Assembly: GCA_016124855.1 (NCBI GenBank)
Contig: WGMX01000054.1
Location: 80,882 to 144,881, forward strand
Length of the DNA: 64,000 nucleotides
Source: Anaerolineaceae bacterium
GTDB taxonomy: Bacteria > Chloroflexota > Anaerolineae > Aggregatilineales > Phototrophicaceae
Reading direction: 5' to 3'
Part shown: positions 16,919-25,339 of the stretch, piece after piece
Layout: the number at the start of each line of letters is the position of its first letter
Position numbering within the stretch: position 1 is the first letter of the stretch
Translations under genes and position numbers: made by a program
The notes under the pieces: model-generated
Database searches by the model: none
The model's input: only the letters and a program-made list of their open reading frames with translations
What the model was told of the DNA's origin: nothing

Positions 16919-17324
16919 AATATGTGTGACACTCCTTGAGGCTTGAAATGGAATAGTTTAATTATTACGAAATATATGAAGGCCTAGCAACACGCTTTAG
17001 TCCTAGCGGAATCTCCGCCTAATGGCCTATGCGCTGTCATAAAAGAAAGGATAAAGTGTTCAATGTCAGCAAAAGGCGCATTATCGACATGATTTTTTTG
17101 TGCAATTTGTATGAACTTTGAAACACATTTTTGGCTGTTACAAACGGGCAAAAATAGATGTATGTGAAATTGAGTAAATAACCTCAATTGTTGGGCAATG
17201 AATTGTTTATCATTAACTGTATTTAACCTGAATTTCACAACCTACTCATAATTGAACTGTAATTGTGCTATTTGGAATTATCGTTAATTCCGCTTTGCAC
17301 AAAGTTTGGCCTGTATAAAAGTTG
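16919..17324. other. AT-rich intergenic region
   Basis: I see no credible gene. An open frame of 84 codons on the minus strand (16984-17238) has no ribosome binding site and no family-like pattern. The region separates the SH3 lipoprotein gene from the leader RNA locus. Confidence 0.5.
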
Positions 17325-17353
17325 TTGACTCTGTGTTTTAAGGTTCGTATACT
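17325..17353 (+). promoter_or_regulatory. Near-consensus promoter of the leader/small RNA
   Basis: TTGACT (17325-17330), a 17-base spacer, and TATACT (17348-17353): five of six matches in each box at ideal spacing. Transcription would begin near 17360. Confidence 0.75.
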
Positions 17354-17359
17354 GATCGT

Positions 17360-17466
17360 AGAAAAATGAAACAGACACAGAGAACAAAATAACTTTATTA
17401 AATAAATTTCTTTCCCTCTGTGTCAGCCAACCCAACGCCTCGTGATGAACGGGGCGTTTTTTATTT
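17360..17466 (+). ncRNA. Candidate ~105-nt small RNA or attenuated leader
   Basis: A strong promoter ends at 17353 and an intrinsic terminator ends near 17466, enclosing a short transcript. It contains a 9-bp long-range pairing, GACACAGAG (17374-17382) with CTCTGTGTC (17417-17425), and an 8-codon open frame ATG 17366 to TAA 17392 (MKQTQRTK) with no clear ribosome binding site. The S9 peptidase start is 60 bases past the terminator. It could be a free small RNA or an attenuator leader. The CACAGAG words are also common in dispersed repeats of this genome, so repeat-derived origin is possible. Confidence 0.45.
17435..17466 (+). terminator. Intrinsic terminator upstream of the S9 peptidase gene
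   Basis: AACGCCTCGT (17435-17444) pairs with ACGGGGCGTT (17450-17459) around a 5-base loop, with one G-U pair, followed by TTTTATTTTA. This is a textbook Rho-independent structure placed before the start codon. Confidence 0.75.
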
Positions 17467-17527
17467 TATCCCCTTCGACTACAATCAATTTAAATTGATC
17501 TTCCCCAGAGAATGCGGAGATTTGCCC

Positions 17528-19495
17528 ATGACAAAAATCACGAAAGCCTACGGGCTGTGGCCCAGCCCGATTTCAGCCCATTCATTAGCCGAGTCGCTCA
17601 CCCTCACCGATGTTCAGTGGGATACCACTTCAGAGACATTAGTGTGGCATGAACGACGCGGCGCAAAAGGTGTGCTCGTGGCACAGGCGGGAGAACAGGC
17701 AGCGCGAGATTTAACCGATGACCAAATGGTGCGTGCGCGTGTGGGGTACGGCGGCGGCGATTTTACGGTCGCACAGGGCAAGGTGTACTTCGCAGGTAAC
17801 GGTGGACGACTCTATCAACAAGATCTGGTTTCTGGCAGCGCCAGCCCGGTTACACCGGCATTTGGGGAGGCAGCAGCGCCGCGTGTTTCAGCGGATGGTC
17901 GGTGGCTGCTGTATGTTCACAGCTATGAAGGTGTGGATACATTGGCGTTGGTTGACTCGGATGGCAAAAAGTGGCCGCGTAAGTTTGCAGAAGGATTTGA
18001 CTTTGTCATGCAGCCTGCTTGGCATCCTGACGGTGAATATGTGGCCTATGTGGCGTGGAATCATCCACAAATGCCGTGGGATGGCGCTGAACTGCGGTTA
18101 GTCACCGTTGAATATGACCGCGACGGTGTTCCGTTTCCAGCGGATACCGTTACCATCGCGGGGAATACCGACACATCCGTATTCCAGCCGGAATTTTCGC
18201 CCGACGGTCGTTATCTGGCTTACGTAAGTGACGCTACGGGCTGGAACCAGTTGTATGTATACGACATCGCGGGCCAAAAACACACTCAATTGACGACGGC
18301 TGAATCGGATCATGGGCAGCCCGCGTGGGTACAGGGGATGCGGGTTTTCGGATGGTCGCCCGACAGCCATCATATCATTTATACCTACAATTTAGAGGGG
18401 GCGCGCTACTTAACTCAGCTTGATATTCGCAAGCCCACCAAAACGAATCTATTGGACGGCTTGGGCGTTTATACAGATTTGACCCATATTGCTATTTCAC
18501 CGGTCGATGGTCGTGTGGCTGTGATTGCGTCATCCGCCAAAATTCCTTCACGTATTATCACCTATTCACCTAATATTGCTGATGTACCACCGGTGATTGC
18601 CACGCCAAAGAGCGATCCACTGAGTATGCAAGTGATTGTGGAAGATGACCCAAGGCAGATTGTCATTCACCGACGTTCCAGCACCGAGAACATACCGACA
18701 AGTGCTTTGGCGGCAGCGCAGGCCATTTCGTGGACAGGACATGACGGCGAATTGGCCTACGGATTGTATTACGCACCGACCAGTGACCAATATGAAGGTA
18801 TTGGCGCGCCACCTTTGATTGTTTATGTACATGGCGGGCCGACATCGCAGGTTATGGCCCGATATTATGGTGAAGTGCAGTTATTTGCGACTAAAGGCTA
18901 CGCGGTATTGATGGTCAACCATCGCGGCGGCACGGGCTATGGTCGCGACTATATGAATAAACTGCGCGGCAATTGGGGTGTTTATGATGTCGAAGATTCA
19001 GCTTCGGGCGCGGCCTATCTCGCGTCGAAAGGATTGGCTGACCCTAAAAAGTTTGTGATCCTCGGTGGCAGTGCGGGCGGTTATACCGTGCTGCAATCCC
19101 TTGTAAGCAAACCGGGCTTCTATAAGGCGGGTGTTTGTTTGTATGGCGTGAGTAACCAATTTGGGTTGGCGATGGATACCCATAAATTCGAAGCGCATTA
19201 CAGCGATACACTGCTTGGGCCGCTGCCACAGGCGGCTGATTTGTACCGCGAACGTTCGCCTTTGTTTCATGCCGACAAAATTGTGGATACGATGATTGTC
19301 TTTCAAGGGGAAGATGATAATGTCGTGCCGCGTAATCAGTCGGATGCCATTGTTGAATCGCTCAAGCAGCGCGGCATCCCACATGAATATCATGTGTATG
19401 CCGGCGAAGGGCACGGATGGCGCAAACCTGAAACCATTGAGCATTATCACAACGCCGTTATCCGGTTTCTAACAGAACATGTTGTATTTGCTTAG
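17528..19495 (+). CDS. S9 family prolyl oligopeptidase-like peptidase
   Basis: 655 residues from ATG 17528, chosen because GGAG lies nine bases upstream and the terminator sits before it. The N-terminal ~400 residues form a TolB/WD40-like propeller (SADGRWLLYVHSY, SPDGRYLAYVSDATGW, SPDSHHIIY). The C-terminal alpha/beta-hydrolase domain has GGPTSQV, HRGGTGYGRDY, the nucleophile Ser515 in GGSAGG, Asp597 in GEDDNVVP and His629 in GEGHGW. No signal peptide, so it is cytoplasmic; it would trim short peptides. It may be a C-subfamily (acylaminoacyl-type) member. Expression may be attenuated by the leader. Confidence 0.92.
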   Translation: MTKITKAYGLWPSPISAHSLAESLTLTDVQWDTTSETLVWHERRGAKGVLVAQAGEQAARDLTDDQMVRARVGYGGGDFTVAQGKVYFAGNGGRLYQQDLVSGSASPVTPAFGEAAAPRVSADGRWLLYVHSYEGVDTLALVDSDGKKWPRKFAEGFDFVMQPAWHPDGEYVAYVAWNHPQMPWDGAELRLVTVEYDRDGVPFPADTVTIAGNTDTSVFQPEFSPDGRYLAYVSDATGWNQLYVYDIAGQKHTQLTTAESDHGQPAWVQGMRVFGWSPDSHHIIYTYNLEGARYLTQLDIRKPTKTNLLDGLGVYTDLTHIAISPVDGRVAVIASSAKIPSRIITYSPNIADVPPVIATPKSDPLSMQVIVEDDPRQIVIHRRSSTENIPTSALAAAQAISWTGHDGELAYGLYYAPTSDQYEGIGAPPLIVYVHGGPTSQVMARYYGEVQLFATKGYAVLMVNHRGGTGYGRDYMNKLRGNWGVYDVEDSASGAAYLASKGLADPKKFVILGGSAGGYTVLQSLVSKPGFYKAGVCLYGVSNQFGLAMDTHKFEAHYSDTLLGPLPQAADLYRERSPLFHADKIVDTMIVFQGEDDNVVPRNQSDAIVESLKQRGIPHEYHVYAGEGHGWRKPETIEHYHNAVIRFLTEHVVFA

Positions 19496-19522
19496 TGAAT
19501 ATTGCTAGTGGAGATTACGGCT

Positions 19523-19966
19523 GTGGATAGTTCGTTTCTGCTGGTTGCGCTGATTTTAGTTGGTTTGGTCGGTTATATGGCTTATGCCAAGTTTAGGCGT
19601 GACCAGCGGACTTTCGACAGCTTGTATAAGCCGACGGATGGCGATCTTTTCACTGATGAGGGTGACTTAGAAACTTCCGGCAGTATTTCGTTCACTGGTA
19701 AATCAGACTTTATCACTCAACGTTTTAGGATGCGTGCCGGAAAATACAAACTCATATACCGATTTCCGACAGACATCAATGTCAAGGTTGAATTATCCAG
19801 TGCTGATGAAAGCGATCACGAAATCATCGGTATCAAGTGTGGGGAGGGCGAGATTGGATTTACGGTCAGACACGACGATGATTATTTCGCCGAAATTGAA
19901 CCTGAAATCGATTGTGATTGGGAAATCGAGATCATCCGGCTAGGTTTACCTTCATCAAGTGGATAA
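19523..19966 (+). CDS. Single-pass membrane protein of unknown function
   Basis: 147 residues from GTG 19523, preferred over TTG 19502 because GTGGAG lies nine bases upstream. One N-terminal membrane helix (FLLVALILVGLVGYMAYAKF) is followed by a beta-rich acidic soluble domain (SGSISFTGKSDFITQRFRMRAGKYKLIYRF, then many Asp/Glu), probably exposed outside. No family recognised. Its 3' end overlaps the convergent gene at 19955 by 12 bases. Confidence 0.65.
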   Translation: MDSSFLLVALILVGLVGYMAYAKFRRDQRTFDSLYKPTDGDLFTDEGDLETSGSISFTGKSDFITQRFRMRAGKYKLIYRFPTDINVKVELSSADESDHEIIGIKCGEGEIGFTVRHDDDYFAEIEPEIDCDWEIEIIRLGLPSSSG

Positions 19967-20347
19967 TGGTTCAGCAAGCATGTCCCGCGCTTCATCGAGA
20001 TTGTCAGCGAAAATAAAGGGGCGGCCTGCAAGTTTGCTGCCGTAAACTTTGAGAAATCCCTTATAGGCGATTTTGATGAGCGTTCCTGCGCCAATGACGA
20101 TCTTTTGACCCTCATTAGAACGCGCGTCGCCCTGTTCAAATAATTCGCCTGCGCGGGAAATAAAATCCCCCGGTATTCCACCCGCGTCATGAATATCAAT
20201 GACCAGATGTACGATATGAGTTTCGCTGGTAATCAATTGATCGGCCTGATGAACGGCTTGATGTAAGTCCTGCCATGTCCAACCGCGCTGGAATACAATC
20301 CGCACGATGCGATGGTCGTTATTATCCCATGCTACGTTAATTTGCAT
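19955..20347 (-). CDS. SpoIIAA/STAS-like protein, distant fourth relative
   Basis: 130 residues from ATG 20347; GGAGG eight bases upstream decides this over ATG 20362. The layout strand-helix-strand (VHLVIDIHDAGGIPGDF), then KIVIGAGTLIKIAYKGFLKVYG, strand (RPFIFADNLDEARDMLAE) parallels the tandem trio at 4.5-5.9 kb (DFTEATSSFM, KAVLVGTNQWIALAR, FPTFETTDDALSYVR). I infer the same superfamily. It stands alone, convergent with the membrane protein gene. Confidence 0.68.
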   Translation of the reverse strand: MQINVAWDNNDHRIVRIVFQRGWTWQDLHQAVHQADQLITSETHIVHLVIDIHDAGGIPGDFISRAGELFEQGDARSNEGQKIVIGAGTLIKIAYKGFLKVYGSKLAGRPFIFADNLDEARDMLAEPLST

Positions 20348-20463
20348 GATTAAATCCTCCATGCTGTATGTTGTAATACGCAGTGTACGTCTGTCTGGTT
20401 GCAGCTATAGCACAGAGGAGTAGACCCTATTGTCCCAAAATTAAGTGGTTGTGTCATCTTGAA

Positions 20464-21273
20464 TTAGCCCGGCATACTGTCTCCTGAGCCTGTGCCAGAT
20501 TGTATGGTAAAGCTGGCCTGTGCACCGGTGACGACCGTGCCGTTAATTAGCAGTTCAACACGGTAACTGCCGGGGGTAAACGGAAAGTCCACCGGTTCGG
20601 CGTAAAACCAGATGCAGTTGTTGTTGATGTTATCTTTAGGTGAAAATTCCTGCGATGTGAGCAGGGTGTCACCGAGATACCAGTTTGCGCCCAAGGTGCT
20701 GCCAGCGGCGACATTACCAGCGGTGGCAACCACATAAATCTGCGGCGCATTGGCTGAAAAAGAGGTTACAGAAGCCAGCGCACAATCGTTCGAGCCAACG
20801 CCTTCGGCTGTAACAAGGTTGAACAGTGTTGGCTGCCCGGCGGTTGCTGTAACTGCACCAATCGCGGCATCAATGGTTGATCCGGGTTGGGCAGGGGCGG
20901 GCATACTGGTGCCTTCGACGATAATGGACTGCTGCCCACCATTACTATTGGGGGCGGGGGCTGTCGCAACCGTCCCCAGCGTAAAAGAGGGATCGGCATT
21001 GACTGGATGCAGCGTGACATCAATACCGGCTGCTACCAGTGTGCTGGCGAGTTCATCTCGCAGACGATTGGCTTTTGGAATAATCGTCTCGACATATTCT
21101 TGTGTTTGTTTCAATTGATCTGCTTGAAAGACTGCTGTTACCCGCAAATCGACAATTTGGGTGCTGAGCATGGCATTTTCGGCGACTAAAGTCTGCTGCG
21201 CTCCATCACTTGAACAGGCAGTTACCAGCAGTAAGAGAGCAATTGTGATAATCTGGATATGAGTTGATCGCAT
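20464..21273 (-). CDS. Lipoprotein with coiled-coil segment
   Basis: 269 residues from ATG 21273, with CAGGAG six bases upstream. A lipoprotein signal ends in LLLVTACSS. Residues ~25-85 form a likely coiled coil (QTLVAENAMLSTQIVDLRVTAV, LRDELASTLVAAG). The C-terminal half is a beta-sandwich-like domain resembling extracellular binding domains (LGANWYLGDTLLTSQEFSPKDNI, PFTPGSYRVELLINGTVVTGAQASFTI). No enzyme motif. Probably anchored outside the membrane. Confidence 0.75.
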   Translation of the reverse strand: MRSTHIQIITIALLLLVTACSSDGAQQTLVAENAMLSTQIVDLRVTAVFQADQLKQTQEYVETIIPKANRLRDELASTLVAAGIDVTLHPVNADPSFTLGTVATAPAPNSNGGQQSIIVEGTSMPAPAQPGSTIDAAIGAVTATAGQPTLFNLVTAEGVGSNDCALASVTSFSANAPQIYVVATAGNVAAGSTLGANWYLGDTLLTSQEFSPKDNINNNCIWFYAEPVDFPFTPGSYRVELLINGTVVTGAQASFTIQSGTGSGDSMPG

Positions 21274-21464
21274 CCTAGACTCCTGAATGGTTGACGATAC
21301 CAGTCTAACAGTCATGATGAGATGTTCAAGATTGCGTAGCGTAAACGGAGGTTATTTCAGTTAGAGTTCGCCGAGAAGAAAAAATCGCACTATACTCAAG
21401 ACAAACCTTTAATAATCTGTCTCTCAGCCTACTGCTTGATCCATTGGCTTTTGCGGAGTGAATT

Positions 21465-22154
21465 ATGACCCAGAAGAGCGCTTCAGGTGCTGTTTCGCGA
21501 ACAACCCGAAAATGGTATGACGATCTGTTTTTCAACCGCCGCCGACCTCATCTGAGGGCACTCCCAATGGAATGGGAAAAGCCAGAAGATGACGATGCTT
21601 ACCAGAAACTGATTCATGATGACGATTTTATATCGCCTAAATACTTTGAAGATGGTGATTTACGCCAGCATCCGATGATTATGCGGGATGCCGAGGATTT
21701 GGCGGAATATTTGCTGCCAACCTATTTCGAATACAGTCAAAAGTCGAAATACTATCAGGATCGCTTTTATTTCTACCAGTGGATTTTTGTTTTTGGGGCA
21801 TTTTTGACAACCGTTGCAGGTTCAATTGCCACGCTCCTTTATATACCACCGGGTTTGTCACCTGCCGCTGCACAGCTTGCTGAACGGTCACAAGATTTGA
21901 ATAACGTGAACTGGCAGCAGGTTTTCAGCATTATTACCGCAGCTATCGGCGCAGTGACCGCTTTCTTCACGGCGGTGAGCAACCGGGGTGAGCCGCAAAA
22001 ACGCTGGGGTAAAACACGGCGACTGGCCGAAGAACTGCGTATGCATTACTTTACATATCTTTCTCACCTTCCTCCTTATGACACCCCGGAGCGGCTAAAA
22101 ATTATGCGTCGTAATGTCGTTGACATCCGCGTGAAGGAGCAGCAAAATGTCTGA
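21465..22154 (+). CDS. SLATT/DUF4231-type two-TM membrane protein
   Basis: 229 residues. Residues ~70-215 show the DUF4231/SLATT layout: an amphipathic helix (LPTYFEYSQKSKYYQDRFYFYQ), two membrane helices (WIFVFGAFLTTVAGSIATLLY and VFSIITAAIGAVTAFFTAVS), then a cytoplasmic helix with RWGKTRRLAEELRMHYF. In published comparative work SLATT proteins are predicted pore-forming effectors of nucleotide-dependent conflict systems. GGAG precedes the ATG. It overlaps the next gene by eight bases. No adjacent nucleotide-cyclase or sensor gene is seen, which is unusual for conflict modules. Confidence 0.8.
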   Translation: MTQKSASGAVSRTTRKWYDDLFFNRRRPHLRALPMEWEKPEDDDAYQKLIHDDDFISPKYFEDGDLRQHPMIMRDAEDLAEYLLPTYFEYSQKSKYYQDRFYFYQWIFVFGAFLTTVAGSIATLLYIPPGLSPAAAQLAERSQDLNNVNWQQVFSIITAAIGAVTAFFTAVSNRGEPQKRWGKTRRLAEELRMHYFTYLSHLPPYDTPERLKIMRRNVVDIRVKEQQNV

Positions 22155-23283
22155 TGCCGATACAAATACTACAGAGCAGCAGCAGGCTGCTGATCCCACA
22201 ATCGATTTTAAGCAGCAAGGCTTTGATCGAGACGATGTCGATGTCTTGTATAGAATCTATATTAAAAAGCGCCTTGATTCACAGGCAGGCTTTTACAAGA
22301 GCCGCGTGCGTGAAAATAATTCGAACGCGAACTTCACCTTTCTTGTGAGTACTGCTGTTATGTCGATTTCGGCGCTGGTGGCGGCAGTGAGTGCTGTTGT
22401 AAGCTCACCCTTCTTTTCGCTACTTTCGGCAATTCTTCCTGCTTTTGCGGCTTTATTGGCGGCATTCCGCCAGCTTTATGGTTGGGAGCGCCAGAGCAGC
22501 ATTTACCAAGATGCGCTGATGGGTCTGGAACGGGTAAAACTTCTAACCCCTGACAAAGACGAAATGCCTACTGCCGATTTGACCACAATTTACCCCAGTA
22601 TTGTCATGGGTGGTGAAGAAGTCTTTACGGGCGAAGTAAATCAGTGGGGGCAGTATGTTCAGAATGCTGATAAAAATGCTCAAGAGGAATCGAATGACAC
22701 CCGAATCACTAACGCCTTAATGGGTGATCTGCAATTGTCGGAAGAGCAAATTGCCACGATGCGTAAAATTGTCGCGGCGGCGACATCCAGACCGTCATTT
22801 AGTCAACATACGATTACAGTTGATCCCGAAGAAAGGGGCGCGCTGCCAGCGGGTGTTAGTAATACTGAGCAGGAAGCCGTAACGACTAGCCATATTGATG
22901 ACCAAACTTTTCAGTCGGCGGATGCCCCAACAGCCGTAACAACTACGCATACAGAATCGACTGTGGAGGAGCATGTTGTTCCACCGGTCGAGTCTTCAGA
23001 AGCTGCTGCATCAGCACAGGCTGTGGAAACCCAAGCCTCCGCTTCTGAGCCACAAGAACCTGCTCCTGAAGAAATGACCGCCTTAACACCCGGTGCCGAA
23101 CATGTAGCTGCCCCTCAAGGCTCTGAAGAAATTGATGCGTTGATGAATCATCAAGAGGCGGCCAATGAACCGCCGCCGCCAGAAGCGGTCAGCTCACTTA
23201 CGCCCGGTGCGATGCATGTGGATGCACCCCAAGCCCCGCCGGAAAATCCAGATTTAGAGAAAGACCCTAACGCGAACGGTTAA
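22147..23283 (+). CDS. Second SLATT-like membrane protein with long disordered tail
   Basis: 378 residues. After a polar N-terminus, YRIYIKKRLDSQAGFYKSRVREN leads into two membrane helices (FTFLVSTAVMSISALVAAVSAVV and LLSAILPAFAALLAAFRQLYGWERQSS) and a helix with ALMGLERVKLL: the SLATT pattern. Residues ~225-378 are Glu/Pro/Ala-rich and probably disordered, and carry a duplicated motif, LTPGAEHVAAPQ and LTPGAMHVDAPQ. AAGGAG is inside the previous gene and the overlap is eight bases, so the two proteins are made together and may form a hetero-oligomer. Confidence 0.78.
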   Translation: MSDADTNTTEQQQAADPTIDFKQQGFDRDDVDVLYRIYIKKRLDSQAGFYKSRVRENNSNANFTFLVSTAVMSISALVAAVSAVVSSPFFSLLSAILPAFAALLAAFRQLYGWERQSSIYQDALMGLERVKLLTPDKDEMPTADLTTIYPSIVMGGEEVFTGEVNQWGQYVQNADKNAQEESNDTRITNALMGDLQLSEEQIATMRKIVAAATSRPSFSQHTITVDPEERGALPAGVSNTEQEAVTTSHIDDQTFQSADAPTAVTTTHTESTVEEHVVPPVESSEAAASAQAVETQASASEPQEPAPEEMTALTPGAEHVAAPQGSEEIDALMNHQEAANEPPPPEAVSSLTPGAMHVDAPQAPPENPDLEKDPNANG

Positions 23284-23303
23284 GCAACAGAGTCGGCAAA
23301 ATA

Positions 23304-23331
23304 AAAACAGCCCGAAACTTCAGGCTGTTTT
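23304..23331 (-). terminator. Terminator of tmRNA
   Basis: On the minus strand AAAACAGCC pairs with GGCTGTTTT (plus coordinates 23323-23331 and 23304-23312), followed by TATTTT. It lies just past the tmRNA 3' end and also follows the SLATT operon on the plus strand, so it can act both ways. Confidence 0.75.
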
Positions 23332-23337
23332 CGTGTG

Positions 23338-23719
23338 TGGAGGTGACCGGAATTGCACCGGTGTCCAAAAGAATCGTGGACGTGCGTCTACAAGCGTAGC
23401 CAATTCTTTGATTTCATCGCCGGTAGCCCTAACTGGCGAGGTATGCCGACGACTAACCGATAATTTCTTTGGCCTACTTTATCGGTGTGAGTAGAGCCGC
23501 ACGCTATGATTGATTACGCCCACCAATCCACCCGCATAGCTACGAGTGGGGTGAACGGTTAGCCCCGCAGGGCTAACACTCTGGCGCTTAGCCTTAGGCG
23601 GCTAGCGGAAGAGCGTATGTGTTATTGTTGGCAGTTAATGCCTTGCCTGTTTTTACGTGGACATGCTCCACGGCTTGCAACACGGACACAGCCTCTCCTG
23701 TCGAATCTAGTACACCCCC
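23338..23719 (-). ncRNA. ssrA: Transfer-messenger RNA (tmRNA)
   Basis: The minus strand starts GGGGGTGTACTAGATTCGAC, the conserved tmRNA 5' end, and ends with a T-arm (GGTGCAATTCCGG) and CACCTCCA. The seven-base acceptor stem GGGGGTG/CACCTCC closes with one G-U pair; CCA is not encoded. The tag frame ends at TAA after ...LAA and reads ANNNTYALPLAA if the resume codon is GCC, as placed by comparison with the E. coli spacing after CGTAAAAA. tmRNA with SmpB rescues stalled ribosomes and marks the nascent protein for proteolysis. About 382 nt is typical for a one-piece tmRNA. Confidence 0.95.
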
Positions 23720-23732
23720 GTGTTAAGTAAAT

Positions 23733-23760
23733 ATTATATCAGAAAGTGGAAGGGTGTAAA
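23733..23760 (-). promoter_or_regulatory. tmRNA promoter
   Basis: Read on the minus strand: TTTACA (23760-23755), 16 bases, TATAAT (23738-23733). The start would be close to the mature tmRNA 5' end at 23719. Confidence 0.7.
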
Positions 23761-23837
23761 TCACGCTGTGTCAATAATGCGTTAGAACGCCGCTTAATGT
23801 TCGGTATATCGTGGTGTCGGTAACCCCCTACAAAACA

Positions 23838-24911
23838 TCATTCTTGGGGTATTGGTGGCGGAACGAGCAGGAAACTCAAGCCAATCCCGATGACACCCGC
23901 GACGAAAGGGACACCCAACCACATGTGAATTTCCCACCACAGGCCGCGCGGCCCGCTGATGACAATCGACGCGAAGATCAACAGGAAATAAACTACCGGT
24001 ACGACAAAACTAAACAGACGTAAACTGTTGGGGTGCTGCGGCGAAGGCTGCAACCGTACAATCAGAATATCGGTCATCAATCCGGCTAAAGCGGCTGCGA
24101 CTACAATCAGACCAAAACGGTTGTTAAAGTCAATGCGCATCAGGAACATCAGCAAGGCGTTGACTGTGAAAATCACGGTTGCTGCGCCGAAAGGCAACTG
24201 CCAACGCCGCAGGAAGAACAACAGCGAACCCATCATCAACGCCGCAGGAATGAGAATGTAAGCAATGGTTGTTGCATCGGTATAGTAACGCATTCCGCCG
24301 GTGGGTTCGGGCATATTCAGCAGGCTGGCATTCGCTGTTAAGCTGGCATACTGGGTGAAGAAAGTGAATAAGGTGAAGAGCAGCAGCAGTGACAACACCG
24401 CCGGATACAGATCACGCCAGCCTTTTAGACCGGAGCGCTGCCAAGCTGAGCGCAGCGGGCCGCTGATAAACAAGAATGCGCCGGTCGCCAGCAGTAAATG
24501 TGTCGGGCTGAAGAGCGCTTCCAAATTTTGTTCAATGCCAAAAACGGTGTGCCATACCATATCGCCCGCGCCACCGATGAAGAAAATCACAATCCCCAAT
24601 AGCGACAAACCATATCCGCGCGGCATGGCTTTTGACCATGCGTAACCTTTACCGACATTGCGGTATTGGGTAACGCCCATCAAGATGGCGACCGAGAAAA
24701 AACCCGAATACAAAACGGCGTGCCACGGGGTAAAAAAACTTTCAAGTTTGGGAATGCTGTTGTGCGCCCAACCGTCTAAAAATAGACCCAAAAGAAACAA
24801 ACTGGATGTAATGATCGAAAGGGTATCTAACCAACGGCTGTCGGCTGGATAGCCTTCAAGCCGCTTACTGGTCGAACTCGGCAGAATGACGCGCGAATTT
24901 GCGGATGCCAT
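23838..24911 (-). CDS. Polytopic membrane protein of unknown function
   Basis: 357 residues with about nine membrane helices. Conserved-looking polar residues sit at helix ends: DGWAHN, FFTPWHAVLY, GDMVWHTVFGIEQNLEALFSPTHLLL. These His/Asp/Glu groups could bind metal or heme, but no known family is recognised. AAGGAATAGG precedes the ATG. It stands alone downstream of the tmRNA promoter on the same strand. Confidence 0.7.
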   Translation of the reverse strand: MASANSRVILPSSTSKRLEGYPADSRWLDTLSIITSSLFLLGLFLDGWAHNSIPKLESFFTPWHAVLYSGFFSVAILMGVTQYRNVGKGYAWSKAMPRGYGLSLLGIVIFFIGGAGDMVWHTVFGIEQNLEALFSPTHLLLATGAFLFISGPLRSAWQRSGLKGWRDLYPAVLSLLLLFTLFTFFTQYASLTANASLLNMPEPTGGMRYYTDATTIAYILIPAALMMGSLLFFLRRWQLPFGAATVIFTVNALLMFLMRIDFNNRFGLIVVAAALAGLMTDILIVRLQPSPQHPNSLRLFSFVVPVVYFLLIFASIVISGPRGLWWEIHMWLGVPFVAGVIGIGLSFLLVPPPIPQE

Positions 24912-25246
24912 AACCTATTCCTTTGAAAGCTGTTGTTACCTAAATGATACGGATTTGCAAAACTGCTGCACACTTTTCCCGCACATCGTTACGTTATACG
25001 CAGCGCGCCTAGAGCAGGTTGCATATCGGGTCTATCGATCAAAAACACAGTGACAATTTATTTACAACCCGTTATATAACTAACATCATATCCAGCTCAT
25101 TAAGGCTGTCAACAAGCAGTTTTTAGAGATTGTAATATACTAGATGTGATGTCTATAACTGTTAGGGTACTTGGTTCATAAAGCTGATTTCCGTAACGAA
25201 TTGGCATTCGTGATAAGCGAGAAAATGGCTTAAATGGGGTTGAGCT
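24912..25246. other. Intergenic region
   Basis: No gene supported. AT-rich, with no convincing hairpin or promoter. It separates the divergent membrane protein gene from the small-RNA candidate. Confidence 0.45.
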
Positions 25247-25333
25247 AAAAAGCCAAACGCCTCCGGGGGGCGGAGGCGTTTGGTATTCGGGGCAGCCTGT
25301 TCGGCGGCAAGTGGGGGTAACTGCCACCGAACA
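25247..25333 (-). ncRNA. Candidate ~87-nt minus-strand small RNA with C-rich loops
   Basis: On the minus strand a promoter (25367-25340) would start transcription near 25333, exactly at the base of a 12-bp hairpin (25322-25333 with 25298-25309, one mismatch, loop GTTACCCCCACT). A 14-base linker leads to a perfect 13-bp hairpin (25271-25283 with 25253-25265, loop CCCCC) followed by five T (25251-25247), an intrinsic terminator. Both loops expose C runs, a feature of some small RNAs that pair with G-rich ribosome binding sites. No similarity to a named family is claimed. Confidence 0.45.
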
Positions 25334-25339
25334 TCAGCC

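Noticed and set aside
16984..17238. 84-codon minus-strand frame in the intergenic region
   Set aside because: No ribosome binding site, no family-like pattern, AT-rich non-coding look.
17420..17527. N-terminal extension of the S9 peptidase
   Set aside because: It spans the intrinsic terminator and its start has no ribosome binding site; ATG 17528 has GGAG at the right distance.
23769..23774. Perfect TTGACA (minus strand) as the tmRNA -35 box
   Set aside because: It is 30 bases from the TATAAT box; TTTACA at 23760-23755 has normal spacing.
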